Assembly (NCBI GenBank): GCA_902500695.1
Contig: CABVRQ010000066.1
Span: forward strand, 10,835-21,547
Source: an uncultured Nitrospira sp.
GTDB taxonomy: Bacteria > Nitrospirota > Nitrospiria > Nitrospirales > UBA8639
Direction of reading: 5' to 3'
Length of the DNA stretch: 10,713 nucleotides
Part shown: positions 1 to 5,727 of the stretch, one piece after another
Numbering within the stretch: position 1 is the first letter of the stretch
How the letters are laid out: every line of letters begins with the position of its first letter
Translations under genes and position numbers: made by a program
The notes under the pieces: generated by a model
Told to the model about the DNA's origin: nothing
Seen by the model: the letters and a program-made list of their open reading frames with translations, nothing else
The model's database searches: none

Positions 1-231
1 CTGGGCATTGAAGAGAACTCCATTGTCATATATTCCATAGACAGCGGCTCGGAGTCTTTCTCCTGCCGGACGGTAGCACGACCATGTTCTGGGGGGAGAA
101 GAACACGCAGTGGGAAGGCGGCTACTGCGTAGCCGACCGCAATCAAGTGGCCGAGTGTCATTGTTTTGCTCCGGACCCAGCAGAAGTTTATTGGAATGAC
201 TATAAAAACGAACCATGAGATTGGGCCCTGA
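1..231 (+). pseudogene. Decayed 3' fragment of an arylsulfatase-like gene
   Basis: Read across three frames, this stretch gives a recognisable sulfatase C-terminal core. Frame 1 (1-65) reads GIEENSIVIYSIDSGSE, like the YSTDNGAE segment of arylsulfatases. The frame starting at 66 then reads PDGSTTMFWGEKNTQWEGGY, like the WPDGGTTPFRGEKNTNWEGGYRVP segment. The frame starting at 133 continues PTAIKWPS and ends at a TGA at 229-231. One base is missing near 65 (tcctgccg where tcctggccg is expected) and one extra base lies near 132, so the two breaks would compensate. Family sulfatases normally continue well over 100 residues beyond this point, so the 3' end is also lost or scrambled. The 5' part, including the Cys/Ser formylglycine motif, lies outside the window. 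Family assignment is from remembered motifs; pseudogene status is seen directly, although two sequencing errors could mimic it. Confidence 0.72.
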
Positions 232-319
232 AACGAAATTTCATCTCTTCATGTTCATGTAGGACAAAAATGGATTCGGCGTATCCCGGCCTACGCTGAA
301 GGTGTATCTGTAAAATTCC

Positions 320-359
320 TAAAAAAGGGAAGCGTCCCGGTGGGAAGCCATGGCTTCCC
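320..359 (-). terminator. Rho-independent terminator after the SYLF gene
   Basis: Immediately past the stop codon of the SYLF gene, the minus strand reads a perfect 18-bp palindrome (GGGAAGCCATGGCTTCCC, 342-359), then ACCGGGACGCTTCCC and a run of six T (complement of 321-326). The 5' arm GGGAAGC can pair either with the GCTTCCC inside the palindrome or with the second GCTTCCC next to the T-run. Only the second pairing puts the stem directly against the U-tract. Confidence 0.75.
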
Positions 360-923
360 CTAGTCAGGATGAATCCGAGTAATCTTGGAGCCCTTGATCC
401 CAATACCCGCCATCAACCCTTTCTGATCAAAAAAGAAGGCATAGATGTCGTCTTTCGCGGTCGTGGTCGTCATGGAACCTGCAAAGCCTTTGTCCACGAT
501 AACGAGGCTCGGACCCACCCCGATTTCCCATCCATCACTTTTGTCGAGATAATCAAGTGCCTCATCTTGCAAAAAAAACAACACATAGCCAAAAGATTGG
601 ACACCGGCCTGCAATCCGTATGAAGCCTCAACCGTTCGGTAATACCCTGCGAACATTCCATTTTTCAGCAGAGCACCGTCGCCAAAACTTGCACCGACCA
701 AAAAGCCAGCCTTATAGACGTCCGGAAAAACGAGAATTCCCTTGGCGACCGCGCCAAAGTCTTTCGCTGTTTCGCTATGTGCATAGAGTTTAGCCAAGGC
801 TTCTTGAACTTCCAGATCAATTTCATCTCCGGTCATCGCCTGAGCCGGTGCCAGGCCAATGGCCAGAACCATGAGGATCATGAAGGCCAGTGATAGTCCG
901 ATTCCCTGAATAGTCTTTCCCAT
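360..923 (-). CDS. Secreted SYLF (Ysc84/DUF500) domain protein
   Basis: The 187-residue protein starts with a clear Sec signal peptide: MGKTIQ, a hydrophobic stretch, then cleavage after APAQA at about residue 29. The rest is a complete SYLF domain: ILVFPDVYKAGFLVGASFGDGALL, YGLQAGVQSFGYVLFF, GWEIGVGPSLVIVDKG and, at the C-terminus, KGLMAGIGIKGSKITRI. These are the hallmark blocks of the family. In eukaryotes SYLF domains bind phosphoinositides; bacterial secreted versions are thought to be lipid-binding periplasmic or outer-membrane-associated proteins of unknown precise role. The ATG at 923 is supported by AAGGAG (complement of 930-935) six bases upstream. The gene stands alone, with its own terminator at 320-359 and a hairpin behind it at 978-1005. 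Length and motifs look intact, in contrast to the decayed genes on both sides. Confidence 0.93.
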   Translation of the reverse strand: MGKTIQGIGLSLAFMILMVLAIGLAPAQAMTGDEIDLEVQEALAKLYAHSETAKDFGAVAKGILVFPDVYKAGFLVGASFGDGALLKNGMFAGYYRTVEASYGLQAGVQSFGYVLFFLQDEALDYLDKSDGWEIGVGPSLVIVDKGFAGSMTTTTAKDDIYAFFFDQKGLMAGIGIKGSKITRIHPD

Positions 924-977
924 GGGTGTCTCCTTAGAAGATTGAAAAAAGCATTTAATACGGAAGGGTTATCATAG

Positions 978-1005
978 CTTCCCCCGCATGCAAAAGCGGG
1001 GGAAG
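978..1005 (-). terminator. GC-rich hairpin, probable 3' end of the degraded DUF3313 unit
   Basis: The arms CTTCCCCCGC (978-987) and GCGGGGGAAG (996-1005) form a perfect 10-bp stem around an 8-base loop. It lies 33 bases past the stop at 1039 on the minus strand. There is no real T-run after it on either strand, so it may be a weak terminator or an mRNA-stabilising stem rather than a classical rho-independent site. Confidence 0.5.
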
Positions 1006-1038
1006 TGACAACCTTTATTGAGTGCGAACGTTTTTGAA

Positions 1039-1372
1039 TCACTCTTCGCCATAGGGACCCATCAAGGCACGGGATATAGGATGTTTGGCTGACGATCCAA
1101 ATCCTCCAACCTGATCGATCAAGACGCAATACAGGTAGACAAGGAGAGAACGATCACCCTTGGGGCACACCCCTCCACCGGCCTGCATACGGTTGTATTC
1201 GCGGCTCGCGTAGAAATGGCGATCGGAGGCCACATACATATCCCGCTCCCGGTATAAACATGCGGTGATTGAGGACCAGCAGTGAACGACTGAAGACGTC
1301 GATATTCAGCCAGACAAATGATTCCTCGACTCCCGTCATATCCGGGTTGGGATAGTTGCGAACCATTCTCAT
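1039..1372 (-). pseudogene. Frameshifted small gene of unknown function coupled to the DUF3313 gene
   Basis: On the minus strand an ATG at 1372-1370 overlaps the TGA of the DUF3313 gene (ATGA, 1369-1372), the classical arrangement for translational coupling. This frame reads MRMVRNYPNPDMTGVEESF and on to RSLLVLNHR, then loses protein-like character after about position 1265 and stops near 1154. A second frame takes over at about 1240-1260 with YRERDMYVASDRHFYASREY, followed by SLLVYLYCVLIDQVGGFGSS, and ends at TGA 1039-1041. From start to stop the distance is 334 bases, one more than a multiple of three, which fits a single inserted base or a two-base loss. The restored product would be about 110 residues with no evident signal peptide or membrane helix. 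I do not recognise the family. That both halves are coding is an inference from their composition and the coupled start. Confidence 0.45.
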
Positions 1373-2079
1373 GATTCGGGTTCGACGCAATCTGGTGCAT
1401 CACGTAATTGGCACAACCGCCATCGGCTTTGCTCTGCCCAATAGCGATAGGCCTCTTCCACATCGTCCCAGGAATGGGTTACGCCCCTCAGTCTCTTGCC
1501 GCCTGCTCGACGATCAGCGGCAGCCAAGAGCAACTCTCCTGTTTGGCCATCAGTCACCTTGATCTCCCCGCTGGCTTTCCCTACAAAGGAAGCCGTGCCC
1601 GTGGCGAGATATTTTAATTCACTCAGGACGTGCATTTGCGGCACAATGGTCGAGACGGTATCGATAACCGGCCAAGAGGCTTACCCCTCCGTGATAGCCG
1701 CTTTGATGAGCAGCACACCAGGACCCGGCTCATGCACGATTTCGTAATCTGTTTGAAGAGCCTCATGCAGCTTACCCCAAAGATCGTTTGCCAAACGCTG
1801 GCGATCCAGTGGGGACACATACTCGAGTTGGGAATCTTTCCTCCCAACCCAAACCGTCACCGGGGCAATCATCACCTTTTCATACGACTTCCAGTCGGCC
1901 TTTTCATTTCGATAAACCAGCAGGGCTTCATCGTCCTTGCCTTCATGCATCTGGGAATACACATCGCCGAGGAAGCCGGACTGTTCGACCGATCGGGCTT
2001 CGCGAGTGGCGCCGCAGCCACCGAGCGATCCCACCACACACACAAGTAACAATGTGTTCGTGAACACGTTGTTCCGCAT
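1369..2079 (-). pseudogene. DUF3313-type lipoprotein gene interrupted by one in-frame TAA
   Basis: The reading frame opens with a lipoprotein signal peptide (MRNNVFTNTLLLVCVVG, lipobox LGGC, Cys22), runs 132 residues to AITEG, meets a TAA at codon 133 (complement of 1681-1683), and continues in the same frame without another stop to TGA 1369-1371. If the TAA is read as sense, the product is 236 residues, the same length as the intact homologue at 9812-10522. Shared blocks are GFL near residue 36, DW.SY at about 62-66, LHEAL, GPGV, AITE, TDGQTGE with ADRR, and DVEEAYRYWAEQSRWRLC. The TAA falls where the intact copy has a Glu, so a single G-to-T change from GAA would explain it. DUF3313 proteins are outer-membrane lipoproteins of unknown role. 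No strong ribosome site precedes the ATG (only AAAGAGAT). Alternatives are a sequencing error or low-level readthrough. Confidence 0.85.
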
Positions 2080-2533
2080 CCGTCAAATCTCTTTCTTTAA
2101 TTTGGAATGATACGTCACAAAAAATGTCATACTGGATTCTTAATCGCGGAGAATAATTTATCAGATTGTAAGGGGGGAGTGAAATGTTCCAGGTTCTTTT
2201 CCACATGGTGATAGCGACCTCCTACCCTGCTTCCCTCCTGGCTGGACCGATTCGGACTCCTTGAGACTACTTCCTTTTCTATTATGTATTCTTATGGCAC
2301 TTCTCCTTGCCAATCATGGCGCTTTTCGGGGAACGCCATTCAATCAGAGGATGACTGGAGTGGCATTTGCAGTCATTTGTGGACAAATATTTTCCAAATT
2401 ACGTTGGAATTTTTCATCAGTTCTGTTATGTAGGATGGCTCCTTCACTAGGCAACGAAAGATCACTCACACTCTTGGATGCTCAAGACCAAGGAGGTGTG
2501 AGCGTCAACTCATTTTGATGGACAACACCGCTT
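2080..2533. other. Gene-free stretch between divergent units
   Basis: This holds the upstream sequence of the degraded lipoprotein gene (minus) and of the channel gene (plus). An A+T-rich block at about 2110-2160 is the probable minus-strand promoter area, but I could not pick convincing -35/-10 boxes. A possible open frame from a TTG at 2261 to TGA 2516-2518 has a hydrophobic start but no ribosome site and no recognisable family. It is in frame with the channel gene and separated from it by that TGA. A strong AAGGAGG sits at 2490-2496 with no well-spaced long gene behind it; an ATG at 2518 opens only a 10-codon frame overlapping the channel start. Confidence 0.5.
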
Positions 2534-3154
2534 ATGAGAAATTGGAATAGAGGTATATTTTTAGGCCATCTCACCACACTCGAACGCCTCAATGCCCTCA
2601 CAGACGGTGTGTACGCAATTGTTATCACACTTCTGATGCTGGATCTGAAGATGCCTGAAACACCGGGACTGACACAGGGGCAGCTTCTTTCCGACCTACA
2701 GGAGCAAATCCCAAATTTTGTAGCCTATGTACTCAGTTTTTATATGGTGGCGTTTCTTTGGATGAGAAATTTTTGGATTCTCAAGCACCTCCAGAAATGC
2801 GATGAAAAGACATTCTGGTTGAACTTTGTCCATCTGATGTTTGTATCCCTTATCCCCTACGCGGCCTCGTTGCTCGGACATTACGAAGAAGATTTCATTG
2901 CAGTCATACTTTTCTCCGGAACTCTTGGTCTGGCCAATTTTTCCTTACTTATCCTCCACCGGCATGTGGCTGCCAAACGCGATTGGCATCTGGATGGGGC
3001 TCCCAAGCTATGGACAAACCCGAACTTGTGGGCCATGTACCCCGCCCCACTATTCGCGCTGGGTTCTATCCTCATCTCCTTCTATAACGTCAATGGAGCG
3101 ATTGCCTTTTGGTTCCTCGTCCCGGTCTGGACACGTTTATTCTTACAGAAATAA
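2534..3154 (+). CDS. TMEM175-like (DUF1211) six-helix membrane protein, putative K+ channel
   Basis: The 206-residue protein has six predicted membrane segments at about 24-40, 60-79, 93-113, 118-138, 165-185 and 187-204. The first carries the family signature as R18-LNA-LTD-GVY-A28. The family consensus is RxxxFSDxxxA, so Arg, Asp and Ala are kept while Phe becomes Leu and Ser becomes Thr. Bacterial members of this family form tetrameric potassium-permeable channels; the pore is lined by helix 1. The signature substitution means K+ selectivity should not be assumed. The start at 2534 is bounded by an in-frame TGA at 2516-2518 and matches the usual short N-terminus before the signature, but no ribosome site lies at normal spacing. 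The next gene starts 44 bases after the stop on the same strand, so the three plus-strand genes may form one transcript. Confidence 0.85.
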   Translation: MRNWNRGIFLGHLTTLERLNALTDGVYAIVITLLMLDLKMPETPGLTQGQLLSDLQEQIPNFVAYVLSFYMVAFLWMRNFWILKHLQKCDEKTFWLNFVHLMFVSLIPYAASLLGHYEEDFIAVILFSGTLGLANFSLLILHRHVAAKRDWHLDGAPKLWTNPNLWAMYPAPLFALGSILISFYNVNGAIAFWFLVPVWTRLFLQK

Positions 3155-3198
3155 TTGGCCACAGAGGCAGGAACGCGCATCCGGTCAGATAAAAAACA

Positions 3199-3636
3199 AT
3201 GGACTCCAATCGACAAGGACAGGAATCCCTGAGCCGACTCTGGTTGACGTTCACCATGTGTTGCGCGGTCGGAATTTTTTCTTGTGCCTCGCAGAACGTC
3301 GTATTGACAGGGTCGTGGGAAAGCACTGAGATCACCCATCCTTCTCCTTTTTTTTCCGGGGCTCGCGCGCCCGACACACACAGCCCTGTCATGTTGTTTT
3401 TGAATCAGTCTGGAGAATTCCTGTGGCTCGAACCTGAAGGAGTTTGCCATTTGGGAACATATCTCATACAGGCCAACGCTCTCCTTCTGACCGATTCGCA
3501 AGGAGGTGAACGTATTCGCCTTGACTATGCCATCCATGGTGATCAACTCAGACTGAACAGCCCGGATGGTTTTAGGTTCGATTTTCGAAGGGCACCCCGC
3601 CCGGCAGATGCGGATGCCAAACCCTGCAATCGATAG
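3199..3636 (+). CDS. Small putative lipoprotein with lipocalin-like beta domain
   Basis: The 145-residue product has a short polar start with two Arg, a hydrophobic stretch (LWLTFTMCCAVGIFS) and Cys29 in a weak lipobox (IFSC; Phe at -2 is unusual). After it comes a pattern typical of small lipocalin-like barrels: a GSWE opening strand, LFLNQSGEFLWLEPEG, CHLGTYLIQANALLLT, RIRLDYAIHGDQLRL, and a final DGFRFDFRR strand. I recognise the fold style but no named family, so substrate and role are unknown. No clear ribosome site precedes the ATG. The next internal ATG at 3256 would destroy the signal peptide, so the first is kept. The stop is 13 bases before the GTG of the EF-hand gene, indicating co-transcription. 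A periplasm-facing lipoprotein paired with an EF-hand protein suggests, but does not show, a shared function. Confidence 0.65.
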   Translation: MDSNRQGQESLSRLWLTFTMCCAVGIFSCASQNVVLTGSWESTEITHPSPFFSGARAPDTHSPVMLFLNQSGEFLWLEPEGVCHLGTYLIQANALLLTDSQGGERIRLDYAIHGDQLRLNSPDGFRFDFRRAPRPADADAKPCNR

Positions 3637-3638
3637 AA

Positions 3639-3652
3639 AGGAGATCCTGGTG
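3639..3652 (+). promoter_or_regulatory. Ribosome binding site setting a GTG start
   Basis: AGGAG (3639-3643, within AAAGGAGAT) is followed after six bases by GTG at 3650. It lies directly behind the preceding stop codon (3634-3636). This chooses the GTG over an in-frame ATG at 3566 that would overlap the upstream gene by 71 bases. Confidence 0.8.
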
Positions 3653-3982
3653 GGAGCCGAAGAGGAAGAGTTGAAAATCAAAATTCGCAAGCTGGTCAAG
3701 GAGAAATTTGACGGTGAATTTCGTAAAGGCTTCGACCACTACGATAAAATCGATGGAGAGGATTCCAAGATCGGCTCATCCGCATTAGAGCAGCTCTTAA
3801 CCGATGCCAAGGTAGGAAATTTTCTGACCCGAACACTATGGGTGGAAGGGGTCATGAAGGTACTCGACAAAGATAAGGACGGCGCCATTTCCTGGGATGA
3901 GTTCGCATCGATCCTTGAGGACAGCCCGCAAACCAAGGAGGAAACGGGCAAGGAGCCGGGAGATGATACCCCTGACAAATAA
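3650..3982 (+). CDS. Small EF-hand Ca2+-binding protein
   Basis: From the GTG start the product is 110 residues, acidic and soluble, with no signal peptide. It has one canonical EF-hand: entering helix WVEGVMKVL, loop D73-K-D75-K-D77-G-A-I80-S-W-D-E84, exit helix EFASIL. Loop positions 1, 3, 5, 6, 8 and 12 all fit Ca2+ coordination. About 40 residues earlier, FDHYDKIDGEDSKIGSSALE looks like a degenerate partner hand whose loop is too long and lacks the final acidic ligand, as is common in paired EF-hands. The tail (about 92-110) is rich in Glu, Asp, Lys and Pro and probably disordered. Taking the first ATG at 3566 would add 28 residues encoded inside the preceding gene; the ribosome site argues against this. 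It is the third gene of the plus-strand run and converges on the corA-like gene. Function beyond Ca2+ binding is unknown. Confidence 0.82.
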   Translation: MGAEEEELKIKIRKLVKEKFDGEFRKGFDHYDKIDGEDSKIGSSALEQLLTDAKVGNFLTRTLWVEGVMKVLDKDKDGAISWDEFASILEDSPQTKEETGKEPGDDTPDK

Positions 3983-4053
3983 GTTTGGCGATTGGGAAGG
4001 GGAAAGCTTCCGGACCACTTTTCCAAGAATTCGGCACTAATCGAAGACGTCTT

Positions 4054-5016
4054 TTACTCAAACCAGCCCCGCACATAGAAAAATATTCCCAATCCTCCAC
4101 CAAGCAAGACCATGAGACCAAGGATGATGAAATACCCATAGGACGTCTGAAGTTCAGGCATATTTATGAAGTTCATGCCGTAAATACCGGCAATAAGGGT
4201 GAGTGGCATGAAAATAGCTGAAATCACCGTCAGGACTTGAAGACGGTTGTTGGTGCTATTCTGCAGCGACAAATTGCAGTATTGGGATAAGACCTGTAGC
4301 CGCACTTCCAGACGTTCCAGCCAACGCTGCATTTGCTTTAACTCCTTCATGGCCTCTTTAAAATACGGTCGCACCTCATTTAATTCCAATAGAGGAGATT
4401 TCATCGTGAGTAAGGTTCCCATGAGAATGAGACGATCTTCGGTCGTAGATTGGAGACGGCTCACCTGATTAGTCAGGCGCTGAATTTCATCCAGCACATT
4501 GGCGGTTAAACGCTGATCAAAGCCATTTGATAATTCGGTAATCATTTGTCGAGTTGACTGGTACAATTCGATATCCCGATTAATACCCAATAACAGGATA
4601 TGGAGAAGAAGGTCAGTGATAGTGGAAATGCCGAACCCTCCAAACCGAGTGATCCTCGCGAGGATTTGTTCTACGGGCAAGTAAATGCCCTTGTGAAGAA
4701 CAATGAGGGTTTCTCCCACACAAATCACCGAAATATAGGGATCCTTAAAATCATGCATTGCGGGGCGCGGGATTCGAAAGAACAAGGCGTGCGGGAAATG
4801 TTCAACACAAACACCTCCGTCTTGGGATTCGATTTGGTCCAGCAGAGCGCCATCCAGATTCAAGGGTGCAAGGACCTCACGCAGCTCTTTGGTAACATCC
4901 GGGTAATCCACATCGAATAAACGGACGATCCCATCTGCAAGCCATGATGCCGTAGGCCTTTCCTCGGTGAGTTGAAGCAATCCCTTCTCTTGAAGCCGGA
5001 AGCAATGGATCTGCAT
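4054..5016 (-). CDS. corA: CorA-family magnesium transporter
   Basis: The 320-residue protein has the CorA layout: an alpha/beta cytoplasmic N-terminal domain (about 1-140), a long helical stalk (about 145-255, from LLHILLLGINRDIELY to LERLEVRLQVLSQY), and two membrane helices at the C-terminus (about 261-281 and 293-314). The pore signature YGMN is present with G280-M281-N282, preceded by AIFMPLTLIAGI and followed by the periplasmic MPEL loop (286-289). It ends in a short basic tail (VRGWFE). CorA forms a pentamer that conducts Mg2+, and some relatives Co2+, Ni2+ or Zn2+, inward or outward. The start MQIHCFRL matches the usual beginning of the family, although the ribosome site (AGAAAG) is weak. 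A promoter-like pair lies at 5084-5112. It converges on the EF-hand gene with 71 bases between stops and no clear terminator. Confidence 0.93.
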   Translation of the reverse strand: MQIHCFRLQEKGLLQLTEERPTASWLADGIVRLFDVDYPDVTKELREVLAPLNLDGALLDQIESQDGGVCVEHFPHALFFRIPRPAMHDFKDPYISVICVGETLIVLHKGIYLPVEQILARITRFGGFGISTITDLLLHILLLGINRDIELYQSTRQMITELSNGFDQRLTANVLDEIQRLTNQVSRLQSTTEDRLILMGTLLTMKSPLLELNEVRPYFKEAMKELKQMQRWLERLEVRLQVLSQYCNLSLQNSTNNRLQVLTVISAIFMPLTLIAGIYGMNFINMPELQTSYGYFIILGLMVLLGGGLGIFFYVRGWFE

Positions 5017-5083
5017 TGAGAGGATCTTTCTAAGCTGATTGTTCTTACCAAAGATCTTGGAAGTCCAGGATCAAGTTAAAAAT

Positions 5084-5112
5084 ATAATCGTTCAGAGCAG
5101 AAGGCATAACAA
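5084..5112 (-). promoter_or_regulatory. Possible sigma70-type promoter for the corA-like gene
   Basis: On the minus strand TTGTTA (complement of 5107-5112) and GATTAT (complement of 5084-5089) are 17 bases apart, each matching the consensus at four of six positions. A TTATAT overlaps the -10 area at longer spacing. The implied leader is about 60 bases. Confidence 0.35.
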
Positions 5113-5116
5113 TGAC

Positions 5117-5142
5117 GGCAGTTTGTGTTTGCCCAAACTGCC
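5117..5142. repeat. Inverted repeat just upstream of the corA-like promoter
   Basis: GGCAGTTTG (5117-5125) and CAAACTGCC (5134-5142) are perfect 9-base arms around an 8-base loop. The repeat sits five bases behind the proposed -35 box. It has no T-run on either side, so an operator is as likely as a terminator. Confidence 0.55.
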
Positions 5143-5225
5143 CATCACGGGAAGCAGGTTTGTCAGTGGAATTTCAAAAGGTTCGGTAAGATTCTTCTTG
5201 AGGGAAACCATAAAAGACTCCCTCC

Positions 5226-5288
5226 CCTTTTAGCCGGCATGAGGGTCTAATCCGACTGAATCGGATCTAACCCAAAAAGGCTAAAAGG
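5226..5288. repeat. Nested inverted repeat spanning the 3' end of the parA-linked gene
   Basis: Three pairs of arms are centred on the same point: CCTTTTAGCC (5226-5235) with GGCTAAAAGG (5279-5288), GGGT (5243-5246) with ACCC (5270-5273), and ATCCGA (5250-5255) with TCGGAT (5261-5266) around the loop CTGAA. Between the inner two, CTA faces CTA. The stop codon of the minus-strand gene lies inside the structure. It is the natural candidate for a transcript end between this gene and corA, although a long T-run is lacking. Confidence 0.6.
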
Positions 5289-5680
5289 ACAAGCGGCGCG
5301 AGAATCAATCCCAATGCCCACTTCAGGCAAAGGTTTTCCTCTTCGAGTTCGACAAGACGTTCCGATAATTGACCGGTCGCCGGCTGCATCTCAATTCGTA
5401 ATTGAGGTGCTGCTGCAGGAACGTTTTGGGAACTCTTGAATTTTCCTTGAGCGCCCTCATCCTGTGAAACCAGATGAAGCAATGTCGCCTTTTTTTTGTC
5501 AGGTTGAATGCGACCTTGCACAGGATACTTTCCGGCGGTTCTGTCTGCATTTCCCTGTTTTGGCCCTATCTGAAGCCCTAATTTGTCCGGACCTTCGTGT
5601 TGATCAGGTATCGCAGCTCCCAATGGATGCGCAATGATCTCATCCAGTGGATTTGTTCCGATTGTACTTCGTTTCGTCAT
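5267..5680 (-). CDS. ParA-linked small protein with basic N-terminus, coiled coil and C-terminal membrane anchor
   Basis: The 137-residue product has three parts. The N-terminus MTKRSTIGTNPLDEIIAHPL is short, basic and motif-like. The middle (about 20-100) is low in hydrophobics, rich in Gln, Lys, Gly and Pro, and probably disordered. The end is a heptad-like helix LSERLVELEEEN (about 105-116) running into one membrane segment, LCLKWALGLILAPLVLLAFL (117-136), with almost nothing after it, so it would be a tail-anchored inner-membrane protein facing the cytoplasm. It lies 47 bases after parA on the same strand. ParA partners generally stimulate the ATPase through a short basic N-terminal peptide, so a partner or cargo-adaptor role is proposed by inference. 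No family is recognised. The ATG at 5680 is preferred over an in-frame TTG at 5686 because AGGAGAGG lies six bases upstream of the ATG. Confidence 0.75.
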   Translation of the reverse strand: MTKRSTIGTNPLDEIIAHPLGAAIPDQHEGPDKLGLQIGPKQGNADRTAGKYPVQGRIQPDKKKATLLHLVSQDEGAQGKFKSSQNVPAAAPQLRIEMQPATGQLSERLVELEEENLCLKWALGLILAPLVLLAFLG

Positions 5681-5686
5681 ACGCAA

Positions 5687-5694
5687 CCTCTCCT
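5687..5694 (-). promoter_or_regulatory. Ribosome binding site for the parA-linked gene
   Basis: The complement of 5687-5694 reads AGGAGAGG, ending six bases before the ATG at 5680. It directly abuts the alternative TTG at 5686, which it therefore excludes. Confidence 0.75.
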
Positions 5695-5727
5695 GTAAAA
5701 AAGTACCCTGTCATGCTTGCCAATCAG

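Noticed and set aside
1369..1683. Programmed stop-codon recoding at the TAA in the broken lipoprotein gene
   Set aside because: TAA is the least read-through stop, and no stem or special context follows it. A simple nonsense mutation explains it better.
2261..2518. Plus-strand open frame from TTG with a hydrophobic start (MRLLPFLLCILMALLLANHG)
   Set aside because: There is no ribosome site, the start is TTG, the rest has no protein-family look, and it stops 15 bases before the channel start in the same frame. It is kept only as a note in the gene-free stretch.
3566..3649. 28-residue N-terminal extension of the EF-hand protein from an ATG inside the preceding gene
   Set aside because: It would overlap the lipoprotein gene by 71 bases. 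AGGAG at ideal spacing before the GTG at 3650 gives a better start.
4860..5051. Minus-strand frame overlapping the start of the corA-like gene
   Set aside because: It is a shadow of corA in another frame, with no ribosome site or motif.
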